From Schistocerca nitens (lineage: Eukaryota > Arthropoda > Insecta > Orthoptera > Acrididae), in the NCBI RefSeq assembly GCF_023898315.1, contig NC_064614.1, positions 384,213,348 through 384,277,347 of the forward strand: a DNA stretch of 64,000 nt, read 5' to 3'. The notes under the pieces were generated by a model. It made no database searches. It was given only the letters and a program-made list of their open reading frames with translations, and was not told the DNA's origin. Position numbers and translations under genes: made by a program. Positions 42,761 to 53,857 of the stretch are shown here, in pieces (within the stretch, counting starts at the first letter, position 1; each line of letters begins with the position of its first letter).

Positions 42761-44355
42761 TAGATCAAAATTGAACCCCATTCATTCAATCTACATTTAG
42801 CATTACACAACACAGAGAATTTATGAACTAGGTTCAGTTTCTGAACTAAGGTCAAAATCAATCTACACTTAACAAAGTTCACACGGTACAATCGGTCCCA
42901 AAAGCATAAAAAATTTAGTGCCAGTCACTTGATCTTTATTGCCTATTGGTCTGCAAGATTCCATGAGGGAAGCAGAAAAGAGACTGAGCTGATGATGTAT
43001 TTTTCAAAAGGCCCTCAGTGGCAAAACTGTGTCATTGACAACAGAAATCATGGAAAAGTAAAGAGCAAACTCTAACAATTTCTTATATCACATGACAAAT
43101 TGAAAGAGATGTATTAAAAGATGTGGAATGACATGGCATAATATGCTGATGATCTGGAATATTTTACCCAAAATGAAGAATTTGTATTCCCTATATTCAC
43201 TATAAAAATCTACTTTGTTTCATCCATATTGCATATGTTAGTTCCAGAAAGCATACACATATTCAACACATGAAAAAATTTAGTCATTGCACATATGTAA
43301 GTAGCCCATTCACTTAAGAAAGTGAGTTGTGTCAGAGAACAAAAATTTTAATTATTCGACATAAGAGCTTTATACAATAATCTCTGTAAGTTTACTTAAT
43401 CTCAAGGAATTGAGCATGTAACTGAAATAAGATTCTAATGACCCCTGCTTCAAGAAAAAGTCTGCCTTTAAGAAAAAAAATTTTAAACAGTTCACAAGCT
43501 GAAACCCAACTACGATGAAATTCGTAATAGGTTCGAGAGTTTGCGTATGTTTGATTCATTTTCAACCAAGTCACATTAAACTGCTGACACAGAAGAGCCT
43601 ATAACCCACAATCAATTCTTGTCACCTATAGGTAGGTCATAGTTTTTGGTCAATAATTTCAGTCTCTCTCCCAGCAAGATAACTGATAAACTGATGGTCT
43701 TGAGTCAACCAATGTCATCAGGTTACAGTTACATTTCTATAATCATTAGTATAAGAAGTCTTTCTACTTTTAGCTTATTTTTGCGCTTAAACTATGCGTC
43801 TGTCTTCATATGACTAATGTCTCGTGTTGAGAAGAAAATTTGGAGTGAAGATAGCGAGCCAATAAGAATGCAGGCAATGAAGTACCAATTTCTGTATGTA
43901 GCGCAGATGATCTGGCATAAGAGGCAACATTGCCATCAGATTTAAGTGCACAATTTCATCATATTTTATTGTGTACCAAAGTGCTGGATTCTACAGTTTG
44001 ATAGTTTTGTGAATTTTATGAATAGCAAAAGAAGGTTGTTTCAGTTCCAGCAGAAGTTTTGAGTAGGGAGAATACTCATGCTTCATTAATTAAATGGGCC
44101 CACACACTTTCAGTCTAAAAGAGCAGCTGTGTGTTCAAATCAAAATCTGTGCGGTTATCGGTTCTGAAGGTGTGAAGGCCACATTCAGTTTTCTCCTCAG
44201 TTCCATTATCATTTCTCTCAGTTATGGTGTCTCATCCAGTGTTTGTGATGATAAAATGATAATGATTGACAAAAAAGGCGAAGCACAGTTTGTCGAGTGG
44301 TTGCAGCTGTGTTGATTCTCGAATTCTTTCTGAGAAGCCAGACACACACACAGAT
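42761..44355. other. gene-free stretch
   Basis: AT-rich sequence, only short frames, nothing recognisable on either strand. Confidence 0.45.
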
Positions 44356-44893
44356 ACAAAGATGATGTGACTTACCGAACGAAAGCGCTGGCAGGTCGAT
44401 AGACACACAAACAAACACAAACACACACACAAAATTCAAGCTTTCGCAACAAACTCATCAGGAAAGAGGGAAGGAGAGGGAAAGACGAAAGGATGTGGGT
44501 TTTAGGGGAGAGGGTAAGGAGTCATTCCAATCCCGGGAGCGGAAAGACTTACCTTAGGGGGAAAAAAGGACGGGTATACACTCGCGCGCACACACACATA
44601 TCCATCCACACATATACACACCATGTGTGTCTGTATATGTGTGGATGGATATGTGTGTGTGCGCGCGAGTGTATACCCGTCCTTTTTCCCCCTAAGGTAA
44701 GTCTTTCCGCTCCCGGGATTGGAATGACTCCTTACCCTCTCCCCTAAAACCCACATCCTTTCGTCTTTCCCTCTCCTTCCCTCTTTCCTGATGAGTTTGT
44801 TGCGAAAGCTTGAATTTTGTGTGTGTGTTTGTGTTTGTTTGTGTGTCTATCGACCTGCCAGCGCTTTCGTTCGGTAAGTCACATCATCTTTGT
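44356..44893. repeat. 538-bp palindrome of PLE terminal repeats
   Basis: The left arm (from 44356) and right arm (to 44893) are near-identical in reverse complement; the centre is about 44622-44626. Each arm contains, from centre outward, an alternating CA/CG run, TATACCCGTCC, CCTAAGGTAAGTC, CCCGGGATTGGAATGAC, a pyrimidine run, then CTGATGA and GAAAGCTTG. The distal part ends GGTAAGTCACATCATC. The hammerhead-like hairpin is shortened here (core 44788-44810, and 44439-44462 inverted). Identical open frames on the two strands result from the palindrome. Confidence 0.9.
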
Positions 44894-44945
44894 TTTTAGA
44901 TATATTTTTCCCTTGTGGAATGTTTCCCTCTATTATATATATAAA

Positions 44946-46260
44946 ATGACTGGTGATGACAAAACTGTGCAAACTGTATGTTTACCAGATACAACTACAC
45001 AGTTTATTGTCTTAAAAGTTGTGAGATTTAAAACTTTCCTGGTGTTCATATTGTTCCACAAAATTTTGGGCATCTTAAAAGTTGATTCTCTCACAGAGGT
45101 CTGCTCAAACTGTGCAGTTACCTCCGATAATCATACAGAAATGAAGTTCAGTGTGATAAATTACACAGTTAAACTGAAGGTGTCTAAGCCCCTTAAGAAC
45201 TTAGAAACCATCACCATAAAATGGTTTCATGAAATTAAAAATGGAAACATTTCTATAAGTGGAAATGTATTGCAAGAGAAGATCCAAGAAAGTGTTCCGA
45301 AGCTCAGGAGTGAAGATTTCAGTGCACTGAATGGCTGGATGAATTGCTTAAAACAGAAAATAAGACACACTCTCTCTTATCAATGTTTAAATGTAGAAAA
45401 CAAGACAGTGGATATGGAAAAGGTTGAGCATTGAAAGAAGAATGTTTTGCCATGATTGACAACAAATACAAGCCCAGAAACACATTCAGTGCTTGCGAGA
45501 CAGGGGTCTTACAATTTACTTTTCTGAAAAATGTATTCTGTTCGGAAGAAAAATGTCACACAAGCATATAAAGCAAAGAGAGAACAACAGCCCTACTGTG
45601 TGTTAATAGTGATGGAAATGAAAAGTCTGCACAGTTATTAACTGAATAATATAGAACTCACAGGTGCTTTAAACAAATTAAACCCAACTAAACAATGGAA
45701 AATCCAGGATGGAATGTAACAATATTGTGAAAAGGAAAGTTGCCACTCTCCATATAGCAGAGATTCTGAGTCGCAGATAGACACAGTCTTATTGTTAAGC
45801 CCAACCATGAACATATGATTTAAAAAGCAATGAAAATGATTGCAGAAATTTGTACAAAGATTCTTAAGAGTTTATAAGTCCAGATGAGTGCAGCAAGATG
45901 AAAATCATTCTTAGTATTGACAGATGCACTCCACACAATAACAGTCTCAGGAATACTGATGTTTCACTTTTTACTGCTAACCGCACAGATCACATGCTGC
46001 CACTAGACTTGGGCATAATTCATGATATGAAAGTAAATACAAAATGGGTATTGTGCAGAAGTCGATTTCATTCCTCAAAAGAAATTATGCAGTCAAAATA
46101 AACATTTTGGAGGCTATGTTCATGTTTGTTGCTGCCTGGAATGTTGTAACTCAATAAACTCTGTTGACCAATGTAACAAATGCTGGCCATTGATCAGTGA
46201 GGTATCAGTTGCTATAGAAGAAGAAGAAGATGATTTCTTTAAACGTTGTCAGAAATACTC
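44946..46260 (+). pseudogene. Tigger-like (pogo group) transposase remnant
   Basis: The frame to 45434 has a CENP-B/Tigger-type second DNA-binding domain: IKWFHEIKNGNISISGNVLQEK and FSALNGWMNCLKQK. The middle of the DDE domain is lost or unreadable (45440-45830) and includes a PLE fragment at 45695-45795. It resumes with KIILSIDRCTPHN (second catalytic Asp, about 45911), VSLFTANRTDHMLPLDLGIIHDMK (third Asp) and, shifted, ILEAMFMFVAAWNVVTQ. Tigger elements move as cut-and-paste DNA transposons. Here stops, a deletion and an insertion make it inert. Inverted termini were not identified. Confidence 0.8.
45695..45795 (-). repeat. PLE terminal fragment inside the Tigger remnant
   Basis: GGAAAATCCAGGATGGAATG, AACAATATTGTGAAAAGG, then GTTGCCACTCTCCATATAG and GAGTCGCAGATAGACAC match, in reverse complement, the distal part of the terminus at 42645-42760. 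The fragment has no core hairpin. Confidence 0.65.
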
Positions 46261-46759
46261 CAGCAAGTGGAAAATGTCACGACTTTATTGTCGTGATGAC
46301 ATTATGATTTATGCACACCAGGTACATGTAAGTGAACTGTGATACTTTTATAAAGAACCAAGCAGAGTTGGATGATGATGATGATGATAATAGATGATTC
46401 ACCTGCATCATGCTTTGCTGCAATTGTTGAAGGACTTAACACAGTTAGAAGCAATTTTTTCTCCTCCATTGTATATGAGTCAGTTCTTGCCAATATCAAG
46501 CAGCTAGAGTGACATGGCTAAAAGTTTCAAAACTAACAGCAGTAGAAGACAACCACAGAATGCTTCTTTATGGGGATATGAGCTATCTGTAATACAAAGC
46601 TGCGAAACAAATTTATGTAAGTAAGAATCTGCACAAGTGTGAAAACTGCTACATTGTATGCCTAATTCATTTAAAGGTAATATGCTGAAAGATATGATTA
46701 AGCTGTTCCAGTCTACGGTTTATAGAGAACCTCTCCTATCCACAAAAGATCTCAAATCT
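46261..46759. other. gene-free stretch with (ATG)n
   Basis: A (GAT)n run lies at 46370-46388; otherwise no recognisable feature. Confidence 0.4.
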
Positions 46760-47930
46760 CATCTGGTTCAGGTTCATCATCAGTACCCCAGAGCAACACA
46801 TACTACCCTTTTTCCTCCATAGCTTCAACCCTTCTCTGACATACACTTAACCTGGACCTCCTCTGCTCAGTATGCTGCTTTCTTGGAAAACTACTTCCAC
46901 TTCTTAGATGGCTTCATCAAGCCCATTAACTGTCAACAGTACTGGAAAGTCGTTGTGGAATGTGCCGATTTGTTGAACGACACATTAACTAGACTGAGAA
47001 GAATGGTAGCTTTCACATGAATCCTCTTTCAGAGTTATAGAATGTTTGTGTGTGTACACCTCCATTTTTGATACCTGTCACCTCTTACACACTGAAAAGT
47101 CTCTCCAACGCAGCCTGACCACATGTGGATCGTGCAACTGCAGTGATGAGCAGTCCTCTGCCCAATATTTTAAAAATACAGACAGGCATTGCACTCCAAA
47201 CCCAGTCTGCAAACAGATCTCCTGTGGGATATTCACACATGCCCTGACTCCTTGAACCACCAGTGAAAAAGATACAAATTCAAGGAGCCACGCGGGATTA
47301 GCCAAGCGGTCTAAGGCGCTGCAGTCACGGCCTGTGCGGCTGGTCCCAGAGGAGGTTCGAGTCCTCCCTCGGGCATGGGTGTGTGTGTTTGTTCTTAGGA
47401 TACTTTAGGTTAAGTAGTGTGTAAGCTTAGGGACTGATGACCTTAGCAGTTAAGTCTCATAAAGATTTCACACACATTAAAGAGAAAAAAAAAAATCAAG
47501 GAACCTCCCTCCTCCCATTTTTCTTATTATCTAATACCATCCCAGACTGGAACAACTTAGCTACATATATTGCCACGACTTTGGCTACTTATCATTGTGC
47601 CACCGCTCCCTCAAGAGGTGTCCCACACGAAGTGACATACTGCACATGAGCCAGCACACTGCTGCCACTTTCTAGTCCTGTGCACTTGCTGCCTCTCACT
47701 CCCAGCTATTAGCCACCCTATCCCTCCACCTCCCAGCTCCATTCTTCTCTACATCTCACACAACTCCCCATCCCAGTTGAGCTACAGTGATGACACAAAG
47801 TAGTCAGGAAAATGTAGCCAAATGCATGTGTGTGCATATATGAATATATGTGTATTACCTACTAGTTACCTCTGAAATTTGTCCGAAAGCTGCCTTTTTT
47901 GCAGACTTATCACAAGCCTATGAACTCAGG
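46760..47930 (+). repeat. PLE-derived non-coding body, with SINE inside
   Basis: CT-rich text with CTCCAAACCCAGTCTGCAAAC, CAGATCTCCTGTGG and CCCAGACTGGAACAACTTAG parallels the segment at 59160-59290 upstream of GIY-YIG remains. Near the end, TTTGTCCGAAAGCTGCC (47881-47897) corresponds to a terminal hammerhead-like core. No reading frame is maintained. Assignment to PLE follows from the parallel with 59060-60240. Confidence 0.6.
47288..47490 (+). repeat. tRNA-derived SINE, full-length
   Basis: The head resembles tRNA-Leu, with A box TAGCCAAGCGG (47299-47309) and B box GGTTCGAGTCC (47354-47364), both near consensus for Pol III. The body has GGGACTGATGACCTTAGCAG and the tail ends in an A run (47485-47495). 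An imperfect 13-base duplication flanks it (AAATTCAAGGAGCC ending at 47289, AAATCAAGGAACC at 47493-47505). It is a retroposon copy, not a functional tRNA gene: the acceptor stem is not formed and there is a 3' body. It shares the GACTGATGACCT block with the SINE at 3477. Confidence 0.9.
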
Positions 47931-48059
47931 GCTTCAACAATATGATAAATTCTTACCTTTATTTGTTATGTAAGTGTAAGCATTTTTTTGTGGGAGAGGA
48001 AGAGAGGAAATAAGCTATGAGATGGTAACATAAACACTGGAGTAAACAATGAGGAAGGT

Positions 48060-51000
48060 GCTAAACAATTGTATAAATAATTTTTATTCAAACAAATAAT
48101 GTACAACTATATATAATTGTAAAATTGCACAGGTTACATGCAAATTTCTAGCAGAAAAGTGCTTAGTAAAATTATACAGCTCAGCTGATACGTTCTGTCA
48201 ATGGAGACTAATAAAACTTCCTTATACAATACGTGTGCCCATTTTATTGCAATTAAACATTTCAAGTACACAAACAAATGAAAATGTCAGACAGACATTC
48301 GAAAAAGGTAGTTCAATCACGAGGATAACTCAACAAGCAATTAAGTATCACTTTAGTATAAGCTATTGCAACAAACAAACAAACAAACTGAAACACTTTC
48401 CTCAACAATAAAAATTATAAAACAATAATTATCATTTTGTTTCCCACAAACAAACACATTACAATTATATTTAGCAGTCCCTTTTCATAGAATTATTGCC
48501 TATGAGAAACAAATGAATTCCAGTAATAAATGCAAAGAAAAGATAACAACACAATAACAACATCCGCTTCTCTTCATACATATGTCTGGTATAATGTCTT
48601 ATAAATTACCTGGATTCTCGACAGTCTATTGTATATTAAAACTGAGTGTCAAACTGGAACACTATTCTAGAATTTGCCTTCCACAGACAGCATTCTAGCA
48701 GCTGAACTCTCCAAGCATACATAATGAACTGGTGCAAAGCTTCTAACTGTCTGTACCTCTCTCCAATAATTTCTGACTCCATGTCGGTTTTCATCTGATG
48801 GTGCAGCAGGGCATATGCTCCAGGCAATATTGATGGCTTCTAGAACTATCTAGCATTGGCTAAAATTGGGGCCCTGATGAAATTTCCTAATTAGTGCTGT
48901 GTACCAAAAGTAACAGTTTTTCCTGACAAATTTAAAGTGTGTGGTACACTTGGGATTGCAATTGGATCTTTGACTTTTTGGTAACTTTCAGCAAAGTGAG
49001 CTCATCTCAAAAACTGCAGTGATACATCAGTGTAACGCATTCACATCTCTGTGTTCCAAATTATACTAAAAACTTTTATTTCTTTTCACCTGTTTCCTCC
49101 ATTGCTTCACATTCACTGTACTTATCTGGCAGCACTAAGTATTCTCATTTTCTCTTTGTTCCCTAACTTATAAAATTTATGTATATTTATAACAGGAGCC
49201 TTTCACATTTATATTAACAAGTTTAGGTTTCCATTTTTTGTTGCAGTAATCTGGCTTTAGCAATAAAGAGAAAAAAAGAAGAAGTGGAATTTTTCTTCCC
49301 CCCTCCCCCCCCCCCCTCTCCCCCCCACCCCACCCTTTATTAAATGAAAATGTGAAAATGTTATATTTGACCATTACTATTGGTTACCTTATCCTCGATA
49401 CCAGAGACAGTTCTGAATGAATGTTTCACTCTGCAGTCATATGTGTACCTGTAACTAAAGAAATAAGTACAGATAGCTGCTCACTCTGTTACGGAGGCTT
49501 ACACAGAGTGGTGGATATACCTATAAACAAAATCTTGTATGTATTAGCTCAGCTGAGAAATTTCTATTCATTCTCAGACTACATGCATATATGTATGGAA
49601 AAAACTAACTACATTGCCCCAATCTTGCTGCCTAACAGGTGTAAAGTATTGCCTTTAGTGGTGTGGGAGAAGCGAACATGAGTCAAGAGGAAATGGAGGG
49701 CAATGTGTAGGAGAAGGAGAAGGAATATTTCACCGGAGAAAGCTTGTCTCAATACATTCTGGTAATGATATGCGGTACACAGGAACAGATAGCTTGAGAA
49801 ATCTTGAGGGAAGATAGAACACAGGGAAACTGCTGACATGACATGTTGACGAGTTTTCTACACTCATTACATTGCTCATATTCCACCCTATATTTCCAAT
49901 GTTGTTCTTTATCTTCCTCGCAGATTAGAACTGCAATCAAGTCAGGACTTGAACACTAAACTTTTCCTTTCACTGGGAATGTTCTACCAATCGAGTTCCC
50001 TTAACATGCCCCATGGCATTACCTAAAGCCTCAATATGGTAGCACTCCTTTCCTACCAAACTGTGCAGAGGTTCTTTCGCAAAGCTTACTGACATAGAGT
50101 TTGTGGGAGACAGGATGTAGAGAAGTACAATGAAGCCACAGCCTACATAATTGTTTCAAACATTACACATTCACTCTCCAATAAGTAAGTATGGGTCTGC
50201 ATTCAAGTACTGTTTAGTCAAAAACTTTTAATCTGTTGTGAAGTTCCATTACATACAGTGTTTCCAACATTCATGTTAGGTCCACTAAACATAAGTTACA
50301 CTTCTGACTTTGATACTTCATATGCATTTACAAAATATGTCTTTAGAATTATGCAGTATAGTTTGAGTGGGATATTGCTGTAAGTATAAACATATGGTTA
50401 AAAAACCTGTCAAGTAATCATGAGGAATTGTAAAATTATCAATTTTCAAAGAATGATATTCACTTTATATAAACCATCATTCTGCTACAGATGATTCATT
50501 GCTTTCCAGTAGCAAACATGAAAGATACATTTCTGATAAGGGTGCATCAAAGCACTGGATAAAATAGCAGTGTTGTGTGACTACATTTTTAACATTTTCT
50601 TTTAGAGTGTTAAAAAGGAAACCTTTCAACTATTTTATTATCTTTAGCACATTATTACAAAAAGTAAATGGCCTAATGCTTTTTATATTTTTCTCTAACT
50701 TTGTATCATAATGAAGGTTAATGTACAGAATTGAAAGAATGCAACACAAAGAAAACAATCAGGGGAAAAGTAATCTTCATCTACAAAAAGACAGAGTGTA
50801 TGTGTTTATGTATTACTGTAGCAACTGTAAATATTACATTAATCTAATAAAAAAACGATTGCTCATTTATTAAAAGAGACAGTGGCTTTCTGACATAAAA
50901 TACTGAACAAAGCCTTGCCATTCTCCCTTCCTCAAAACTTTTCCACTCTTCTAGCAGAATAAGCCCCTTGGTCTAAAAGGTTGCAAATTATGTTTTTCTA

Positions 51001-51422
51001 CATTTTTCCAACAGTCATTTGGAAGTAGATTCCCTCTACCCATATTATAAACATCACTATTTTGTCTATCACATGAGGATCCATTTGCAACCTTCTCAGC
51101 ATGTTCCTACTAAAATAACTTCTGTATTAGCCAGCTGTGTGCAACAGTGCACTACTTTCTCAAAAAGGTACAATGTCATCCTAAGAGCAGACTCCCTGTC
51201 TCATATAGATCCCCATAATCTCACAAACGGTTGGCTTCACAAGGTGTATCAGGGAACATCAGTTACAAATATCAGGTACAGTAAATTATCACATAGCACC
51301 AAACTTAAAACAATAAAAAAAAGAGATAAGCTATTTTAGTATTTTACATTCCTGTCAATATGACAGACTAGAGAGAACCTTTTATGTAAAAGACGCTCAA
51401 AAACATTAGCTACATAACAGTT
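48060..51422 (-). other. probable long 3' UTR of a host gene
   Basis: This 3.4-kb stretch lies directly downstream (minus) of the terminal exon at 51423-51696 and is the longest part of the window without any recognisable transposon. AATAAA on minus at 48083-48088 could be the poly(A) signal near its end. Other AATAAA words exist, so the true end is uncertain. It contains a C-rich tract on plus (49298-49336), G-rich in the transcript sense. No other coding exon is seen in it. Confidence 0.4.
49298..49336. repeat. C-rich tract, G-run on the transcribed strand
   Basis: Runs of 6, 13, 7, 4 and 3 C are separated by single T, A or TCT. On minus this gives several G runs of 3 or more, enough for a G-quadruplex in the RNA if this is 3' UTR. 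Confidence 0.8.
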
Positions 51423-51696
51423 TTAACATGTTAGTTCACTTCTAAGAAGCCTTGAAATATCAGACAAAAAAATATCTCGTTTCTGTGACTGCAGCAACAA
51501 TCTGAAAGAATGCTGTCGTTCTGTAGGAAGCATTTTAGCTATCAGTAAATATCTCAGTGCACCTAGTCGAATGCACGTCATCAATTCTGGTTGTCCGCAT
51601 TGTGCAGCTTGCAAATACACCGATGCAACAGAGCTGGGCGACAAGAATCTCTGCAGTACCATTGTACACAGCTTGTCTGCACCATCGAAAAGAAAT
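51423..51696 (-). CDS. terminal coding exon of an unidentified host gene
   Basis: On minus, a good splice acceptor (TTTTACACATTGCAG, ending at 51697) opens 274 bases with no stop until TAA at 51423-51425. It encodes 90 residues beginning FLFDGADKLCTMVLQRFL. The sequence is leucine-rich and helical in character (SVASVYLQAAQCGQPEL, CIRLGALRYLLIAKML), like the C-terminal alpha-solenoid of a large protein. It ends RLLRSELTC. Exon phase is 1 at its start. I do not recognise the family. Upstream exons must lie right of 64000 or be too short to see. The absence of decay and of any transposon resemblance argues for a real gene. Confidence 0.6.
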
Positions 51697-52289
51697 CTGC
51701 AATGTGTAAAAGTAGTTCAAAACTAAGGTACTTAAAAAAACTTCTAATAATAATAATTATACTATACATCAAATCATTCAAAGCCCAATTTCAAACTGAA
51801 CTGCAAGTTCATCTTTAGAAAGTGCCTGATGAAATTGTGAAGAACATATTATAAATTGAAAAAGGAGCAAGTATAAAAAGATGCATTACCAGTACCTCAA
51901 AGACTTTCCACTCTACAAGTGAGGAAGTCAAAACCAGAGTGTGTAAAAATAAATTAACTGCTCAAGGTCCCAATTTCAGTTGAAAAGAAAATTTCTGAGA
52001 TAGGTTCAGGTGCCAGTTATGGCCAGCCCTCTATACCTTAGAACAGTAAAGAAATGTTCATCGAGCTGCAGAAGCAATGGAAGAATATCTACAAATATCT
52101 ACTAAAGCTTACAAGAAAGATTAGCACCCTTAAATGTATGAATGTTAATTTAGTCCAGAAATTTATATTATTTGCTTCAAGCCATAAAGTCTGATCAGTT
52201 TCTCAGCCACAGAAATGAATGAGACAAGTTGGTGTACCAATAAAATTGATAAATGTAATAAAATTCAACACTTGAAACTCAGAATATAA
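51697..52289 (-). other. putative intron of the host gene, gene-free
   Basis: No exon, RNA gene or transposon recognised. It continues upstream as transposon-filled sequence to the right edge if the host gene model is right. Confidence 0.35.
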
Positions 52290-52905
52290 ATTGGAGTCAG
52301 ACATCCCTCTGAAGATTATGGAATCAAAACCAGAATCAAACAAGAGGATTCAGTCTTTCCATTTCTGTTTATTACTATAACCAAGTAAAATTATCACAAA
52401 ATGAAGCACAAACAAAGATCAAAATTAATATACTCGCATACACTGATGACACTGCTCTATTATCTGGCTTGAAACTTAATTAATAGTTCTTACATCACAA
52501 TTAATAAATGCTATAAATGGCTCAAGTTGACTATAGATAAAATGATGAGGTTCATCTTCTCTCACCATATATTAAATGACAATGGAATTTATATTATTAA
52601 CAAAGCTTTTACAAAGACTAATAAATTTAATTATCTCAGCACTCTGCTAACCACTGGCAAAACAGTAAAAGTTAAACAGATGTTACTAAGGTCTTTTAAC
52701 AGATTTTGAAAGCAATTTACTTTCCAAAATGTCATAACTGCACACTCAAAAATTATTAATTGAACCAGTTTCAACTGATGCATATGAAAACTGAAATGCC
52801 ACAAAAATGGAAACAAGTTTAAGGTATTTGGACATTATGTCTTCAGAAAAATATTTATTTCTATATGAGACGGCAATAATAATAAATAATAATAATGATT
52901 GTAGG
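52290..52905 (+). pseudogene. RTE-like LINE remnant with (AAT)n tail
   Basis: Short RT blocks in mixed frames: IKQEDSVFPFLF (for RQGD-SPFLF, about 52330), ILAYTDDTALLSGLK (YADD active site, about 52430), LKLTIDKMMRFIFS and KFNYLSTLLTTG (KYLGS block). The copy ends in an AATAATAATAAATAATAATAA tail (52873-52897). Heavily decayed. The lineage is judged from the YTDDTALL and KFNYLS blocks only. Confidence 0.65.
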
Positions 52906-52967
52906 ATATTAAATGACCCCTGTCAGATTCTATAGAGAACTTGGATTTGAATTAGCCTCTCTATTAA

Positions 52968-53857
52968 CATCTACATCTATATCAACATCTATATCTATGT
53001 CTGCTTGTGTCTGTGTATGTGCGGATGGATATGTGTGTGTGTGCGAGTGTATACCTGTCCTTTTTCCCCCCTAAGGTAAGTCTTTCCGCTCCCGGGATTG
53101 GAATGACTCCTTACCCTCTCCCTTAAAACCCACATCCTTTCGTCTTTCCCTCTCCTTCCCTCTTTCCTGATGAAGCAACCGTCGGTTGCGAAAGCTTGAA
53201 TTTTGTGTGTATGTTTGTGTGTCTATCGACCTGCCAGCGCTTTTGTTTGGTAAGTCACATTATCTTTGTTTTTAGATATATTTTTCCCACGTGGAATGTT
53301 TCCCTCTATTATATTTCTATATCTACACTCTTCAATCCACTGTCCAGTGCATGGTGGAGGGTATGTTCCACTGTTAGCACTTATTAGGGTTATCTCCCAT
53401 TCCATTCACACATGGAGCATGGGAAGAATAATTGTTAAAATGCTTCCTTGCATGCTTTGATTTATCCATTTTTGTCCTCACCATCCCTAAGGGAATGTAC
53501 ATATGGCTTTCTTGAGATGGTTTACTTCTATCTTCAAGATTCTACCAGTTCAGTTTCTTCAGCATCTCTGTGACACTCTCTCTCAGATCAAAGGTACCTG
53601 TGACCATTTATGCTGCTCTTCTCTTTACATGTTCAATACCCCCTGTCGGTCATACTTGGTGTGGGTCCGATGCCCTTAAGCAATATTCTAGGATGGATCA
53701 CACAAGTGATTTGGAAGCAATCTCCTTTGTAGAATGATTGTACTTACCCAGTATTCTACCAATAAAGCAAAGTTTACCACTTGCTTTATTCACAATTGAG
53801 ATGTATATGCTCATCCTATTGCATATCCCAACAAAATGTTACATCCAGCTATTTTTA
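52968..53857 (-). pseudogene. CR1-like LINE (copy C/D): 3' end, part 1
   Basis: Nucleotide similarity on minus to 14590-15120 covers 53330-53850 (for example CAAGTGATTTGGAAGCAATC on plus against CAAGTGATCTGTAATCAATC). The ORF2 end is no longer readable. The tail of ATCTAC/ATCTAT words (52968-53000) is separated from the body by a PLE terminus at 53001-53325. The LINE continues beyond the Tc1 element at 55021. Confidence 0.75.
53001..53325 (+). repeat. PLE terminal repeat, copy in LINE tail, best hammerhead-like core
   Basis: Plus-strand order is TG repeats, TATACCTGTCC, CCTAAGGTAAGTC, CCCGGGATTGGAATGAC and a pyrimidine run. Then comes CTGATGA, A, a GCAACCG/CGGTTGC hairpin and GAAAGCTT (core 53167-53197). 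GGTAAGTCACATTATC and GTTTCCCTCTATTATA end the unit. It inserted between the body and the simple tail of the minus-strand LINE. The core here is complete in sequence; flanking stems I and III are not evident. Confidence 0.75.

Noticed and set aside
44493-44756. Two overlapping 84-codon frames on opposite strands with almost the same protein
   Set aside because: They arise because the region is a palindrome; the sequence is a PLE terminus with no protein resemblance.
47288-47365. Possible tRNA-Leu gene
   Set aside because: A and B boxes are good, but the acceptor stem does not close and the sequence continues into a SINE body with A tail and flanking duplication.
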